From: Citrobacter sp. Marseille-Q6884
Lineage (GTDB): Bacteria > Pseudomonadota > Gammaproteobacteria > Enterobacterales > Enterobacteriaceae
Direction of reading: 5' to 3'
Length of the DNA: 64,000 bases
Assembly: GCF_945906775.1 (NCBI RefSeq)
Contig: NZ_CAMDRE010000001.1
Span: 2,294,001-2,358,000 of the forward strand
Shown here: positions 27,332 to 37,350 of the stretch, one piece after another
Layout of the letters: each line of letters opens with the position of its first letter
How positions within the stretch are numbered: the first letter of the stretch is position 1
Made by a program: the position numbers and the translations under genes
Notes under the pieces: generated by a model
Seen by the model: the letters and a program-made list of their open reading frames with translations, nothing else
What the model was told of the DNA's origin: nothing
The model's database searches: none

Positions 27332-28780
27332 ATGAAGTTTATCATTAAATTGTTCCCAGAAATCACCATCAAAAGCCAATCTGTGCGTTTGCGCTTTATA
27401 AAAATTCTGACAGGGAACATCCGTAACGTTTTAAAGCACTATGATGAAGACCTTGCCGTCGTTCGCCACTGGGACCACGTTGAGGTTCGCGCCAGGGATG
27501 AAAGCCAGCGTCAGGATATTCGCGACGCGCTGACCCGTATTCCGGGTATCCACCATATTCTTGAAGTTGAAGACGTGCCGTTCACCGATATGCACGATAT
27601 TTTCGAGAAAGCACTGGTACAGTATCGCGATCAACTGGAAGGAAAAACGTTCTGCGTACGCGTTAAGCGTCGCGGTAAGCATGAGTTTAGCTCTATCGAA
27701 GTGGAACGTTATGTTGGCGGTGGATTGAACCAGCATATTGAATCCGCGCGCGTGAAGCTGACGAAACCCGATGTCACCGTTAATCTTGAAATCGAAAACG
27801 ACCGTCTGCTGCTGGTAAAAGGGCGCTATGAAGGTATTGGCGGTTTCCCGATTGGCACGCAGGAAGATGTTCTGTCGCTGATTTCCGGCGGTTTTGACTC
27901 TGGTGTTTCCAGCTACATGCTGATGCGTCGTGGTTGCCGCGTGCATTACTGCTTCTTTAATCTCGGCGGTGCCGCGCATGAAATCGGCGTCCGTCAGGTT
28001 GCGCATTATCTGTGGAACCGTTTTGGTAGTTCGCATCGTGTGCGTTTTGTCGCCATCAACTTTGAGCCGGTGGTGGGCGAGATCCTTGAGAAAATCGATG
28101 ACGGCCAGATGGGTGTGGTTCTCAAGCGTATGATGGTTCGCGCGGCCTCTAAAGTGGCTGAACGCTATGGTGTACAGGCGCTGGTGACCGGCGAAGCGCT
28201 GGGTCAGGTATCCAGCCAGACGCTGACCAACCTGCGCCTGATCGATAATGTTTCTGACACCCTGATTCTGCGTCCGCTGATCTCTCACGACAAAGAGCAC
28301 ATCATTAATCTGGCGCGTGAAATTGGCACTGAAGACTTTGCCCGTACGATGCCGGAATACTGTGGCGTGATTTCGAAAAGTCCGACAGTGAAAGCGGTTA
28401 AAGCGAAGATTGAAGCTGAAGAAGAGAACTTCGATTTCTCTATCCTCGACAAGGTGGTTGAAGAAGCAAACAATATCGATATTCGCGATATTGCTCAGCA
28501 GACGCAGCAGACCGTGGTGGAAGTGGAAACCGTTAGCGGTTTTGGTCCGAACGACGTGATCCTTGATATCCGCTCTGTGGATGAACAGGATGACAAACCG
28601 CTGAAGGTTGACGGTGTGGATGTGGTTTCTCTGCCGTTCTATAAGCTGAGCACCAAATTCGGCGATCTGGACCAGAATAAAACCTGGTTGCTGTGGTGTG
28701 AACGCGGAGTGATGAGCCGTCTGCAGGCGCTTTATCTGCGTGAGCAGGGCTTTGAGAACGTGAAGGTGTATCGCCCGTAG
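27332..28780 (+). CDS. thiI: tRNA 4-thiouridine synthase / ThiS sulfurtransferase
   Basis: 482 residues from the ATG at 27332. Domains in order: ferredoxin-like and THUMP RNA-binding (1-165), PP-loop ATPase with SGGFDSGVSSY near 187-197, and a C-terminal rhodanese domain with the persulfide cysteine in LLWCERGV near 456. C344 lies in MPEYCGV. It makes s4U8 in tRNA and delivers sulfur for thiazole. Confidence 0.97.
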   Translation: MKFIIKLFPEITIKSQSVRLRFIKILTGNIRNVLKHYDEDLAVVRHWDHVEVRARDESQRQDIRDALTRIPGIHHILEVEDVPFTDMHDIFEKALVQYRDQLEGKTFCVRVKRRGKHEFSSIEVERYVGGGLNQHIESARVKLTKPDVTVNLEIENDRLLLVKGRYEGIGGFPIGTQEDVLSLISGGFDSGVSSYMLMRRGCRVHYCFFNLGGAAHEIGVRQVAHYLWNRFGSSHRVRFVAINFEPVVGEILEKIDDGQMGVVLKRMMVRAASKVAERYGVQALVTGEALGQVSSQTLTNLRLIDNVSDTLILRPLISHDKEHIINLAREIGTEDFARTMPEYCGVISKSPTVKAVKAKIEAEEENFDFSILDKVVEEANNIDIRDIAQQTQQTVVEVETVSGFGPNDVILDIRSVDEQDDKPLKVDGVDVVSLPFYKLSTKFGDLDQNKTWLLWCERGVMSRLQALYLREQGFENVKVYRP

Positions 28781-28790
28781 TTAGGGTGTT

Positions 28791-28860
28791 GCCCGGTGGT
28801 GCGATGCTACCGGGCCCACAATCTTATAGGCCGGATAAGACGTTTACGCCACTATCCGGC
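28791..28860. repeat. Two REP-like units between thiI and yajL
   Basis: GCCCGGT/ACCGGGC (28791-28815) is followed by GCCGGAT/ATCCGGC enclosing AAGACG and CGCCAC (28830-28860). These are the standard arms of an enterobacterial REP/BIME element, placed between convergent genes. Confidence 0.8.
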
Positions 28861-28869
28861 ACCCTCATC

Positions 28870-29460
28870 TTACTCGTAGTAGTTATAAATTCCCGCCGCC
28901 ATGACCAGTTGTGACGCCACTTCATGTGCCTTTTCGCGGCCAACCAGCAGCTCAATCATTTTTAAGCCGAAGTCGATAGACGTCCCCGGTCCCTGGCTGG
29001 TTAACAGGTTGACGCGAGGATCCCACACGACGCGCTTGTCCTGCCATTGTTCCGGTGGAATACCCTCTTTTAATCCAGGATAGCCGGTCATATTGCCCAT
29101 GGGGAAAATAGCGTGCGGGACGAGTACCGTCGCGGCGGCTGCACAAATAGCGGCAACAATACGCCCCGAGCGGTGAAACTGTTTCACGGTTTCGACCAGC
29201 AGCGTGCTGTCGCGAAAACACTCAGCACCTTTAATGCCGCCAGGCAAGACGATGATGTCGTAATCACCGTCTGCGACTTCGACCAGCGGTGCATCGGCCA
29301 GCAGCTTCACGCCGCGAGAGCAAACGATAGTGAGGTTACCATCGCTGGCCACGCTGGCGGTTGTCACCTGAATTCCGCCGCGAACCAGCAGATCGATAGT
29401 GGTGACCGCTTCGGTCTCTTCACTACCAGGGGCGAGGCAAACCAGTGCCTGAGCGCTCAT
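28870..29460 (-). CDS. yajL: DJ-1/PfpI-family protein YajL
   Basis: 196 residues from the ATG at 29460. The nucleophile-elbow cysteine is C106 (VAAICAAAA); E. coli has CAAP here, so A109 replaces proline. E. coli YajL is an oxidative-stress protein reported to act as a chaperone and protein deglycase. The start overlaps the 3' end of panE by 38 bases. Confidence 0.95.
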   Translation of the reverse strand: MSAQALVCLAPGSEETEAVTTIDLLVRGGIQVTTASVASDGNLTIVCSRGVKLLADAPLVEVADGDYDIIVLPGGIKGAECFRDSTLLVETVKQFHRSGRIVAAICAAAATVLVPHAIFPMGNMTGYPGLKEGIPPEQWQDKRVVWDPRVNLLTSQGPGTSIDFGLKMIELLVGREKAHEVASQLVMAAGIYNYYE

Positions 29461-30334
29461 ACTCACTCTCCTTTCGCTTTACCATTTCAAACAGATGGGC
29501 ATTTTCCGGGACGGCAATGCCATGGGCACGCGCGCGCTTTAATAAATAGCCGGTAATATAGTCGATCTCGGTATGGCGCATGGCACGAATGTCCTGCAGC
29601 ATCGATGAGATATTTTCTGCCGTACTGTCAATCACTTGCTCGACATAATAGCGTAAATCATCGGTTGATGTATGGTGACCTTCGCGTTCGATGACGGCCG
29701 CCACTTCCTGACAGATGAGCGCGATTTTTTCCGGATGCTGGCGTAACTCACCGTTTGGACAATCCCACAGCGCGGTCAGCGGGTTAATGACACAGTTCAC
29801 CGCCAGCTTACGCCACAGTTCAGCGCGAATCGTGTTATGCCACGCAACATCCGGCAGAACATCTTGCAGGATTTCAGCCAAATAACTGAAATCACCGTCC
29901 TGTTCACGAGCCGGGCCAATACGCGTTGTTCCTTTTGCCACATGAATAATGACATTCCCGTCACGGCGTGCCGCGTGGGTTGTGGTTCCGATCAGCAGCG
30001 GTTGGGCGATGCTACGCAGCTCTTCAATTGTTCCCATTCCGTTGTGAATCAACAGGATTGGCGTCGTTTCAGGCAGAATTGTGGCAAGACTTTTTACCGC
30101 GTCAGAAACTTGCCAGGCTTTTAGGGTGACCAGTAACAGATCGCTCTTCGCCAAAAAATCAGGGTCGTTTGCCGTCAGGGACTCATTAAATACTGACCCG
30201 TCCGTGTCAATCAGGTTAACGCTGCAATAAGGTTGTGGCACACGTAGCCACCCTTGTACTTCATGTCCATGTTTGCACAGCGCTGTAAGCCAAAGCTGCC
30301 CTAAGGCTCCACATCCCAGCACGGTAATTTTCAT
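29423..30334 (-). CDS. panE: 2-dehydropantoate 2-reductase
   Basis: 303 residues. The Rossmann motif VLGCGALGQLW at the N-terminus and the substrate region KLAVNCVINPLTAL near 170-185 (catalytic Lys) identify PanE. It reduces ketopantoate to pantoate for coenzyme A synthesis, using NADPH. Confidence 0.97.
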   Translation of the reverse strand: MKITVLGCGALGQLWLTALCKHGHEVQGWLRVPQPYCSVNLIDTDGSVFNESLTANDPDFLAKSDLLLVTLKAWQVSDAVKSLATILPETTPILLIHNGMGTIEELRSIAQPLLIGTTTHAARRDGNVIIHVAKGTTRIGPAREQDGDFSYLAEILQDVLPDVAWHNTIRAELWRKLAVNCVINPLTALWDCPNGELRQHPEKIALICQEVAAVIEREGHHTSTDDLRYYVEQVIDSTAENISSMLQDIRAMRHTEIDYITGYLLKRARAHGIAVPENAHLFEMVKRKESEYERSGTGLPRPW

Positions 30335-30508
30335 TCTTCCTCCTCACCTGCAACAGCTCCAGATGTTATTCCATATCGGCTGTACCCCATTATTGTTCGC
30401 CGATATCAGTACCACGTACAATGACAGGATACAGCCTAGTATAGCGCTGTCTGTTGTGTAACTTTGCAGGTATTATGCTTTGCATCAAAAATGAAGGGAG
30501 AAGAAAAG

Positions 30509-31000
30509 ATGCCATCTTTCGATATTGTCTCTGAAGTTGATCTTCAGGAAGCCCGTAACGCGGTTGATAATGCCAGCCGCGAAGTGGAGTCACGCTTCGA
30601 TTTTCGTGGCGTTGAGGCCACTTTTGAACTCAATGAGTCAAATAAGACGATTAAGGTGCTGAGCGAATCTGATTTCCAGGTCAATCAGTTACTGGATATT
30701 TTACGTGCCAAGCTGCTGAAACGCGGCATTGAAGGGACGTCGCTGGACGTGCCGGAAACGTTTGTTCACAGCGGTAAAACCTGGTTTGTGGAAGCGAAGC
30801 TGAAGCAGGGCATTGAAAGCGCTGTGCAAAAGAAAATCGTTAAGCTGATTAAAGACAGCAAGCTGAAGGTGCAGGCGCAAATTCAGGGCGAAGAAATTCG
30901 TGTAACTGGCAAGGCGCGTGACGATCTGCAATCTGTTATGGCGCTGGTTCGTGGTGGTGATTTGGGACAGCCATTCCAGTTCAAAAACTTCCGCGATTAA
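30509..31000 (+). CDS. yajQ: Nucleotide-binding protein YajQ
   Basis: 163 residues from the ATG at 30509 (MPSFDIVSEVDLQEARNAVD), with a GGGAGAAG ribosome site. It has two ferredoxin-like repeats. Xanthomonas relatives bind cyclic di-GMP; the E. coli protein binds nucleic acid and nucleotides, and its role is unclear. Confidence 0.95.
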   Translation: MPSFDIVSEVDLQEARNAVDNASREVESRFDFRGVEATFELNESNKTIKVLSESDFQVNQLLDILRAKLLKRGIEGTSLDVPETFVHSGKTWFVEAKLKQGIESAVQKKIVKLIKDSKLKVQAQIQGEEIRVTGKARDDLQSVMALVRGGDLGQPFQFKNFRD

Positions 31001-31005
31001 GGCTA

Positions 31006-31035
31006 TGCCGGGTGGCGGGCTGTCCGCTACCCGGT
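31006..31035. repeat. REP-like inverted repeat between yajQ and yajR
   Basis: TGCCGGGT/ACCCGGTA arms around a bulged stem (GGCGG with CCGC) lie between convergent gene ends. Confidence 0.6.
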
Positions 31036-31045
31036 ATTCTTACGA

Positions 31046-32410
31046 TCACGCCTGGCTTATGACCTGCTCAACGTCAAAGCGGTTGGTCACCTTGCTGTCA
31101 ATCTTCACGTAGGCCGAATGCTCCTTCGCCACAATTAGCACTTCGCTTACCCCTTCTTTTGCCAGCAGGCGTTGCTTCAGAACATCATCCGCGGTTATCT
31201 GTGGTGGGATTTCTATGCGCAGGCTGCTGACATACGGCGGCTCTTTCATCGTACTTGCCACCAGCAGCCAGACGGCGGCCAGCAAGGCCCCGGCGAGAAA
31301 CACCGCCTGACCATCGAACATTTCGACCACCCAACCACCGAGTGAACCGCCAATTGCCACGCCGAGAAACTGGCTGGTGGAGTAAACGCCCATTGCTGTC
31401 CCTTTATAACCCGCAGGGGATTCTTTGCTGATCAGCGAGGGGAGGAGGGCTTCCATCAGGTTAAACGCCAGGAAGAATAGCTGAACTCCCGCAATCAGCC
31501 CCCAAAAATGCGCATCTGCTCTCCACAGCACAATCTCTGCGATGAGGATCAACACCACGCATGACAGGAATACGCGCTTCATCCGGCGTTTCACTTCAGC
31601 GTAGATGATGAACGGAACGACGGAAACGAAAGACAGTAGCATTGTCACCAGATAAATTTTCCAGTGTTCGGCGGCAGGGAAACCGGCCTTCGCGAGCTGG
31701 CCTGGCAGGGCGACGAAAGTGGACATCAGTAAAATGTGCAGACACATGATGCCGAAATTGAGCTTCAGGAGTTTAGGCTCCGCCAGCACTTTGCTGAAGC
31801 TCCCTTTTACCATGCCAGACTCACGGTTTAACACATGGGTTGTGCTATCAGGAACCACCCAAAGCGTCAGCGCGATACCGGTGGTCGCCAACGCGGCGAT
31901 CATCCAGAACAGCGCGTGTAACCCCAGCGCATGAGTGACGATCGGCCCGAGCACCATCGCAATGGCAAAGGTGATACCAAAGCTGACGCCAATAAATGCC
32001 ATCGCCTTTGTACGGTTTTGCTCGCGGGTCAGGTCAGACAGCAGGGCCATCACCGCGGCGGCAATGGCCCCGGAGCCTTGTAATGCGCGACCGAGAATAA
32101 TTCCCCAGATAGAGTCTGAGAGCGCGGCAATCACGCTACCGAAAACAAATACCGCCAGTCCGCCGACAATGAGCGGTTTACGGCCGATACGGTCAGAAAG
32201 CAGTCCGAAGGGGATTTGGAAGATGGCTTGCGCCAGGCCATAAATACCGATAGCCAAACCGATGAGCGCTTCGCTGGCACCCTGTAGCGCCATACCGTAT
32301 GTGGTCAGAACCGGCAGGACCATAAACATGCCAAGCATGCGCAAAGAGAATACGGTCCCTAAACCCCAGGTGGCGCGCAACTCACCGGGCGTCATTTTAT
32401 AATCGTTCAT
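31046..32410 (-). CDS. yajR: Major facilitator transporter YajR
   Basis: 454 residues from the ATG at 32410 (AGAGGTGGGA before it), identical in length to E. coli YajR. Twelve membrane segments with the MFS motif A region GLLSDRIGRKPLI near 68. The C-terminal ~65 residues form a small soluble YAM domain, from about 390 (VSSLRIEIPPQ) to the end. It is a proton-driven antiporter of unknown substrate. Confidence 0.95.
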   Translation of the reverse strand: MNDYKMTPGELRATWGLGTVFSLRMLGMFMVLPVLTTYGMALQGASEALIGLAIGIYGLAQAIFQIPFGLLSDRIGRKPLIVGGLAVFVFGSVIAALSDSIWGIILGRALQGSGAIAAAVMALLSDLTREQNRTKAMAFIGVSFGITFAIAMVLGPIVTHALGLHALFWMIAALATTGIALTLWVVPDSTTHVLNRESGMVKGSFSKVLAEPKLLKLNFGIMCLHILLMSTFVALPGQLAKAGFPAAEHWKIYLVTMLLSFVSVVPFIIYAEVKRRMKRVFLSCVVLILIAEIVLWRADAHFWGLIAGVQLFFLAFNLMEALLPSLISKESPAGYKGTAMGVYSTSQFLGVAIGGSLGGWVVEMFDGQAVFLAGALLAAVWLLVASTMKEPPYVSSLRIEIPPQITADDVLKQRLLAKEGVSEVLIVAKEHSAYVKIDSKVTNRFDVEQVISQA

Positions 32411-32519
32411 TCCCACCTCTGTATTGATTTCGCGAATAGTGTAAAGCGGTAAGCTGGCGGGGTAAATACACGGTTAATGAGTAAATATTACGTTTCAGGA
32501 GGGATTGTGACGCACATAA

Positions 32520-32543
32520 AAAAGGGTGCCTAAGCACCCTTTT
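32520..32543 (-). terminator. Intrinsic terminator of the cyo operon
   Basis: AAAAGGGTGC/GCACCCTTTT stem with a four-base loop, 15 bases after the cyoE stop, with T residues on the reverse strand. Confidence 0.88.
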
Positions 32544-32557
32544 AGCATTCACTGATG

Positions 32558-33448
32558 TTACCAGACGTATGTCAGCAGGTTCTGCGAGTTTGGCACCATA
32601 AAGTCAACGGACATCATCACGGAGAGCGCGGTAATGGCGATAATGGAGAAGCCAAACAGCTTACGCGCCCAGACGCGGTCGTCTTCGACTTTATAACCAC
32701 GCAACGCCATACCTAACCACCAGACGCTCACGGCAGCTGCTACCACCAGATATTTGTATCCAGCGTAACCGCCCAGCGAGAGCATTAGCGTAGCGATGGC
32801 AAACGCAATGATATACAGCGTGATGTGGTTCTTCGCGACTGAGATGCCTTTCACCACCGGCAGCACCGGAATGTTGGCAGCCTGATAATCCTTGAAGCGG
32901 AAAATCGCAATCGCGTAAGAGTGCGGCATCTGCCACAGGCTGAAAATAGCCAGCAGAATCAGCGCACCGCTATCGAACTCACCGGTCACTGCGCAGTAGC
33001 CAATAACTGGCGGCGCAGCGCCGGAAAGTGAACCAATCAGCGTGCCATAAACGGAATGACGCTTCATGTACAGGCTATAAACGCCCACATAGACCACGAA
33101 GCCCATTACGCCCAGCCAGCAGGCCAGAGGATTCGCACCAAACCACAGCAGCATAAAGCCAGCAATACCCAGCAGGGTGGCGTATACCAGCGAGACCGCA
33201 GGTGAAATCAGACCTTTAACCAGCACGCGGTTTTTGGTCCTCTCCATCTTCCTGTCGATATCCCTGTCGATGTAGTTGTTAAATACACAACCCGACGCCA
33301 CAACCAGTGACACCCCAACCAGCGTGTAGATAAACAGGGGATAATCAATGCTGCCCTTAGAGGCCAGCAGGAACCCCCCAATCACCGAGATCAGGTTGCC
33401 AAAGATGATGCCTGGTTTCGTTACTTGCAGGTATTGCTTAAACATCAT
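32558..33448 (-). CDS. cyoE: Protoheme IX farnesyltransferase (heme O synthase)
   Basis: 296 residues, nearly identical to E. coli CyoE. A UbiA-type prenyltransferase with the Asp-rich motif NNYIDRDIDRKMERT near 68-82 and several membrane segments. It makes heme O for the oxidase. Last gene of cyoABCDE. Confidence 0.98.
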   Translation of the reverse strand: MMFKQYLQVTKPGIIFGNLISVIGGFLLASKGSIDYPLFIYTLVGVSLVVASGCVFNNYIDRDIDRKMERTKNRVLVKGLISPAVSLVYATLLGIAGFMLLWFGANPLACWLGVMGFVVYVGVYSLYMKRHSVYGTLIGSLSGAAPPVIGYCAVTGEFDSGALILLAIFSLWQMPHSYAIAIFRFKDYQAANIPVLPVVKGISVAKNHITLYIIAFAIATLMLSLGGYAGYKYLVVAAAVSVWWLGMALRGYKVEDDRVWARKLFGFSIIAITALSVMMSVDFMVPNSQNLLTYVW

Positions 33449-33459
33449 AATCGCCGCTC

Positions 33460-33789
33460 TTAGTGCATCATCATGTTGTAGTTAAGGTTCCACATAATCC
33501 AGATGGAGCCCACAACCAGGATGGCGATGATTAGCACAGTAAAGACAAAGGCCGTCATGTTCCAACCTTCATCAGATTTGCTATTCATGTGCAGGAAGCA
33601 CACCAGGTGCACCAGAATCTGTACCACTGCCATTGCCAGAATAGTTCCCAGAATGACGGCCGGAGAGGCAGAACCTGTCATGACCATCCAGAACGGAATG
33701 ACCGTCAGGATGATCGACAGGATAAAACCTGTCATGTAGGTTTTTACGCTGCCATGGGATGCGCCGCCGCTCTCGTTAGAATGACTCAT
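33460..33789 (-). CDS. cyoD: Cytochrome bo3 oxidase subunit IV
   Basis: 109 residues from the ATG at 33789, sharing one base with the cyoC stop. Three membrane segments; C-terminus NLNYNMMMH. It helps assemble the copper site of subunit I. Confidence 0.97.
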   Translation of the reverse strand: MSHSNESGGASHGSVKTYMTGFILSIILTVIPFWMVMTGSASPAVILGTILAMAVVQILVHLVCFLHMNSKSDEGWNMTAFVFTVLIIAILVVGSIWIMWNLNYNMMMH

Positions 33790-34403
33790 TACATCGCCCC
33801 CATCAGATAAACAACAGTGAACACACAGATCCACACCACATCCAGGAAGTGCCAGAACAGGCTCAGGCACATGATGCGGGTACGGTTAGTACTGGTCAGG
33901 CCGCGACGAGCAACTTGCACCATCAGCACCGCCATCCAGATCAGACCGGAGGTGACGTGCAGACCGTGCGTGCCGACCAGCGCGAAGAAGGCAGACAGGA
34001 ATCCGCTGCGATCCGGGCCCATACCGTTAACAATCAGGTGATGGAATTCATAGAGTTCCATCCCGATGAAGCCGGCACCGAACAAGAAGGTCAACGCCAG
34101 CCAGGAGATAACCTGGCTCTTGTTGTTCTTGTACATGGCGATCGCCGCCATGCCGTAAGTAATGGAGCTGAATAACAGCAGGAATGTTTCAACCAGAACG
34201 AACGGCAGTTCAAAAATGTCCTTACCTGTCGGGCCACCAGCGGTGCCGTTCACCAGAACGGCATAGGTTGCAAACAGAATAGAGAACAGAATGCAGTCGC
34301 TCATCAGGTAGACCCAAAATCCGAAGATTTTGGTCTGGCCTGCATCGTGGTGCCCGTGTTCGTGCGCGTGGGCAGTCGCGTGCGTTAAAGTATCAGTTGC
34401 CAT
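33789..34403 (-). CDS. cyoC: Cytochrome bo3 oxidase subunit III
   Basis: 204 residues with five membrane segments. The His-rich N-terminus (HATAHAHEHGHHD) and FGFWVYLMSDCILF are as in E. coli. It overlaps the cyoB 3' end by 11 bases. Confidence 0.97.
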   Translation of the reverse strand: MATDTLTHATAHAHEHGHHDAGQTKIFGFWVYLMSDCILFSILFATYAVLVNGTAGGPTGKDIFELPFVLVETFLLLFSSITYGMAAIAMYKNNKSQVISWLALTFLFGAGFIGMELYEFHHLIVNGMGPDRSGFLSAFFALVGTHGLHVTSGLIWMAVLMVQVARRGLTSTNRTRIMCLSLFWHFLDVVWICVFTVVYLMGAM

Positions 34404-36384
34404 TTTTCAGCCCTGCCTTAGTAATCTCATCGAAATGCTGGTTTTCCAGTTTTTCGACTTCCGGGACCGGCACGTAGTAATCCACGTCTTCATCAAAGCT
34501 TTTCACAATCCAGCTGATGATCATGCCTGCGAAGCTTGCAATCGCCAGCCACCAGATATGCCAGATCATGGCGAAACCAAACAGAGTGGCGAAGGCAGTA
34601 ATCACGATACCTGCACCGCTGTTCTTCGGCATATGAATCTCTTCATAGTGCGCAGGTTGCTTGTACGCTTCGCCTTTTTCTTTCATTTCCCAGAATGCAT
34701 CACGCTCGTGAACGTGCGGCACAACGGCAAAGTTATAGAACGGAGGCGGGGAAGAGGTTGCCCACTCCAGCGTACGACCACCCCATGGGTCACCGGTCAG
34801 GTCACGGTTCTGCTCGCGGTCACGAATAGAAACGAAGATCTGAATCAGCTGGCACAGGATACCCAGTGCAATCAGCGCGGCGCCACAGGCGGCAACAACC
34901 AGCATAGGATGGAACTGCGGGTCAATCTGCTGGCTGAGGCGACGGGTCATACCCATAAAGCCCAGCACGTACAGCGGCATAAATGCCACGAAGAAGCCGA
35001 TGATCCAGAACCAGAATGCGCGTTTACCCCAGGTTTCGTTCAGCGTGAAACCGAAAGCTTTTGGCCACCAGTAGGTCATACCTGCGAAGCAACCAAATAC
35101 CACGCCGCCGATGATGACGTTATGGAAGTGCGCAATCAGGAACAGGCTGTTGTGCAGAACGAAGTCTGCGCCCGGAACGGCCAGCAGTACGCCGGTCATA
35201 CCGCCGACTGAGAAGGTGACGATAAAGCCAATCGTCCACAGCATCGCTGAGTGGAACACGATACGACCTTGATACATCGTAAACAGCCAGTTGAAGATCT
35301 TCACCCCGGTCGGGATGGCGATAATCATGGTGGTAATACCGAAGAAGGCGTTTACGTTAGCGCCCGCACCCATGGTGAAGAAGTGGTGCAGCCACACAAC
35401 GAACGACAGTACGGTAATACATACGGTTGCCCACACCAGTGAGGTGTAACCAAACAGACGCTTACGTGAGAAGGTTGCAGCGATTTCGGAGAACACCCCG
35501 AAGACCGGCAGAACCAGGATGTACACTTCCGGATGGCCCCAGGCCCAAATCAGGTTGATGTACATCATCATGTTGCCGCCCATATCGTTGGTAAAGAAAT
35601 GGGTGCCCAGATAGCGATCCAGGGTCAGCAACGCGACGGTAACGGTCAGAATTGGGAAGGAGGCGATAATCAGGATGTTCGCGCACAGAGATGCCCAGCT
35701 AAAGACTGGCATCTTGAACATGGTCATACCTGGTGCACGCATCTTAATGATGGTCACAAAGAAGTTGATACCGGTCAGAGTGGTACCAATACCGGACAAC
35801 TGCACCGCCCATATCCAATAATCGACCCCGACGCTCGGACTGTACTCTATTCCCGAAAGTGGCGGATAAGCCAGCCAACCGGTCTGCGCGAATTCACCTA
35901 CGCCCAGGGACAGGTTAACCAGGATAACGCCGACAACGGTGAACCAGAAGCTCAGGTTGTTCAGGAACGGGAATGCAACGTCACGTGCGCCGATCTGCAG
36001 TGGAACCACCAGGTTCATCAGACCGATAACAAATGGCATTGCGACGAAAAAGATCATGATCACGCCGTGAGCCGTGAAGATCTGGTCGTAGTGGTGAGGT
36101 GGCAGGAAGCCCGCTTCCCCCGCTGAAGCCAGTGCTTGCTGACTACGCATCATGATGGCGTCAGCAAAACCACGGATCAACATAACGATAGCGACGATGA
36201 CATACATGATGCCAAGGCGCTTGTGGTCAACCGAAGTTAGCCACTCTTTCCACAGGTAGGTCCACTTACCGAAGTAAGTGATGAGGGCCAGTAAGGCCGC
36301 ACCACCGATGATAATCGCAGCGATCGTAACCATGACAATTGGTTCATGGAACGGAACTGCATCCAGTGTCAATTTTCCGAACAT
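34393..36384 (-). CDS. cyoB: Cytochrome bo3 oxidase subunit I
   Basis: 663 residues. The heme-copper oxidase catalytic subunit, with low-spin heme and CuB histidines in the ITAHGVIMIFF, WGHPEVYIL, WLHHFFT and LIAHFHNVIIGG regions. It reduces oxygen to water with ubiquinol electrons and pumps protons. Confidence 0.98.
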   Translation of the reverse strand: MFGKLTLDAVPFHEPIVMVTIAAIIIGGAALLALITYFGKWTYLWKEWLTSVDHKRLGIMYVIVAIVMLIRGFADAIMMRSQQALASAGEAGFLPPHHYDQIFTAHGVIMIFFVAMPFVIGLMNLVVPLQIGARDVAFPFLNNLSFWFTVVGVILVNLSLGVGEFAQTGWLAYPPLSGIEYSPSVGVDYWIWAVQLSGIGTTLTGINFFVTIIKMRAPGMTMFKMPVFSWASLCANILIIASFPILTVTVALLTLDRYLGTHFFTNDMGGNMMMYINLIWAWGHPEVYILVLPVFGVFSEIAATFSRKRLFGYTSLVWATVCITVLSFVVWLHHFFTMGAGANVNAFFGITTMIIAIPTGVKIFNWLFTMYQGRIVFHSAMLWTIGFIVTFSVGGMTGVLLAVPGADFVLHNSLFLIAHFHNVIIGGVVFGCFAGMTYWWPKAFGFTLNETWGKRAFWFWIIGFFVAFMPLYVLGFMGMTRRLSQQIDPQFHPMLVVAACGAALIALGILCQLIQIFVSIRDREQNRDLTGDPWGGRTLEWATSSPPPFYNFAVVPHVHERDAFWEMKEKGEAYKQPAHYEEIHMPKNSGAGIVITAFATLFGFAMIWHIWWLAIASFAGMIISWIVKSFDEDVDYYVPVPEVEKLENQHFDEITKAGLKNGN

Positions 36385-36402
36385 CGTATTCTTCCTCGGC
36401 CC

Positions 36403-37350
36403 CTAGTGAGCGGATTCCGCGTGGCTCATGTCCATGCCTTCCATTCCTTCGTGTGCGCTGTGCTCACCTTCGGGTTGGGTCATGTCCATGCTCTTACCGT
36501 GAGCCATAAATTTGTTAATAACGTCTTTAAACAAATCGGGTTTCACGTTGGAGAAGTATTCCACCTGGTTGTATTCGCTTGGTGTAGCCACTTTTTCGAA
36601 CGCAGCCATGTCGCTCATGGTGTTCGTGGACTGTTTAGCTTTAGCAACCCATTGGTCGAATTCGGCGCGGTCCTTTGTTGCGATAGCCTTGAACTTCATA
36701 CCGGAGAAGCCTGGTCCGCTGTAGCTTGCGGAGATACCATCATAAGTACCGACTTCGTTGGCGATCAGATGCAGTCGAGTCTGCATACCGGCCATGGCAT
36801 AGATCTGGCTACCCAGACGCGGGATAAAGAAGGAGTTCATCACGGAGTTGGACGTGACTTTGAATTCAACCGGAGTGTTCGCCGGGAAGGCGATTTCATT
36901 CACGGTAGCAATTCCCTGTTCCGGATAGATGAAGAACCATTTCCAGTCCATGGAAACCACTTCGATGGTAATGGGCTTCTCGTCGTGGGCCAGCGGCTTG
37001 CTAGGCTCAAGAGCGTGAGTGGTTTTCCAGGTCAGTACCGCAAGGAAAATGATGATTAAGATAGGCACCGTCCAGACCACAGCTTCCACTTTATTGGAGT
37101 GTGACCAGTTCGGGCTGTACTTCGCATCTTTATTGCTTGCTCTGTACTTCCAGGCAAAACCAACAGCCATCAAGATGGCGGGAATAACGACAATCAACAT
37201 CAGGCCAAACGCCGTCAGTATCAATGACCGTTGTTCCAGTCCAATCTGTCCTTTAGGGTCAAGCAGCGCAGAATTACAGCCACTGAGTAATGCAGTGCCT
37301 GCAATTAATGACAACCATCCCAAACTTTTATTGTATTTCCTGAGTCTCAT
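36403..37350 (-). CDS. cyoA: Cytochrome bo3 oxidase subunit II
   Basis: 315 residues. A lipoprotein signal with lipobox LSGC (C25), two membrane segments, then a periplasmic cupredoxin domain without CuA ligands, as expected for a quinol oxidase. The C-terminus is rich in His, Met and Glu. First gene of the operon, 18 bases before cyoB. Confidence 0.98.
   Translation of the reverse strand: MRLRKYNKSLGWLSLIAGTALLSGCNSALLDPKGQIGLEQRSLILTAFGLMLIVVIPAILMAVGFAWKYRASNKDAKYSPNWSHSNKVEAVVWTVPILIIIFLAVLTWKTTHALEPSKPLAHDEKPITIEVVSMDWKWFFIYPEQGIATVNEIAFPANTPVEFKVTSNSVMNSFFIPRLGSQIYAMAGMQTRLHLIANEVGTYDGISASYSGPGFSGMKFKAIATKDRAEFDQWVAKAKQSTNTMSDMAAFEKVATPSEYNQVEYFSNVKPDLFKDVINKFMAHGKSMDMTQPEGEHSAHEGMEGMDMSHAESAH

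Noticed and set aside
28791..28860. Repeats considered as a short CRISPR array
   Set aside because: Only inverted-repeat units with REP arms are present; there are no evenly spaced direct repeats.
34330..35211. 293-codon forward frame across cyoC/cyoB
   Set aside because: Shadow of the cyo genes on the other strand, with no ribosome site or domain.
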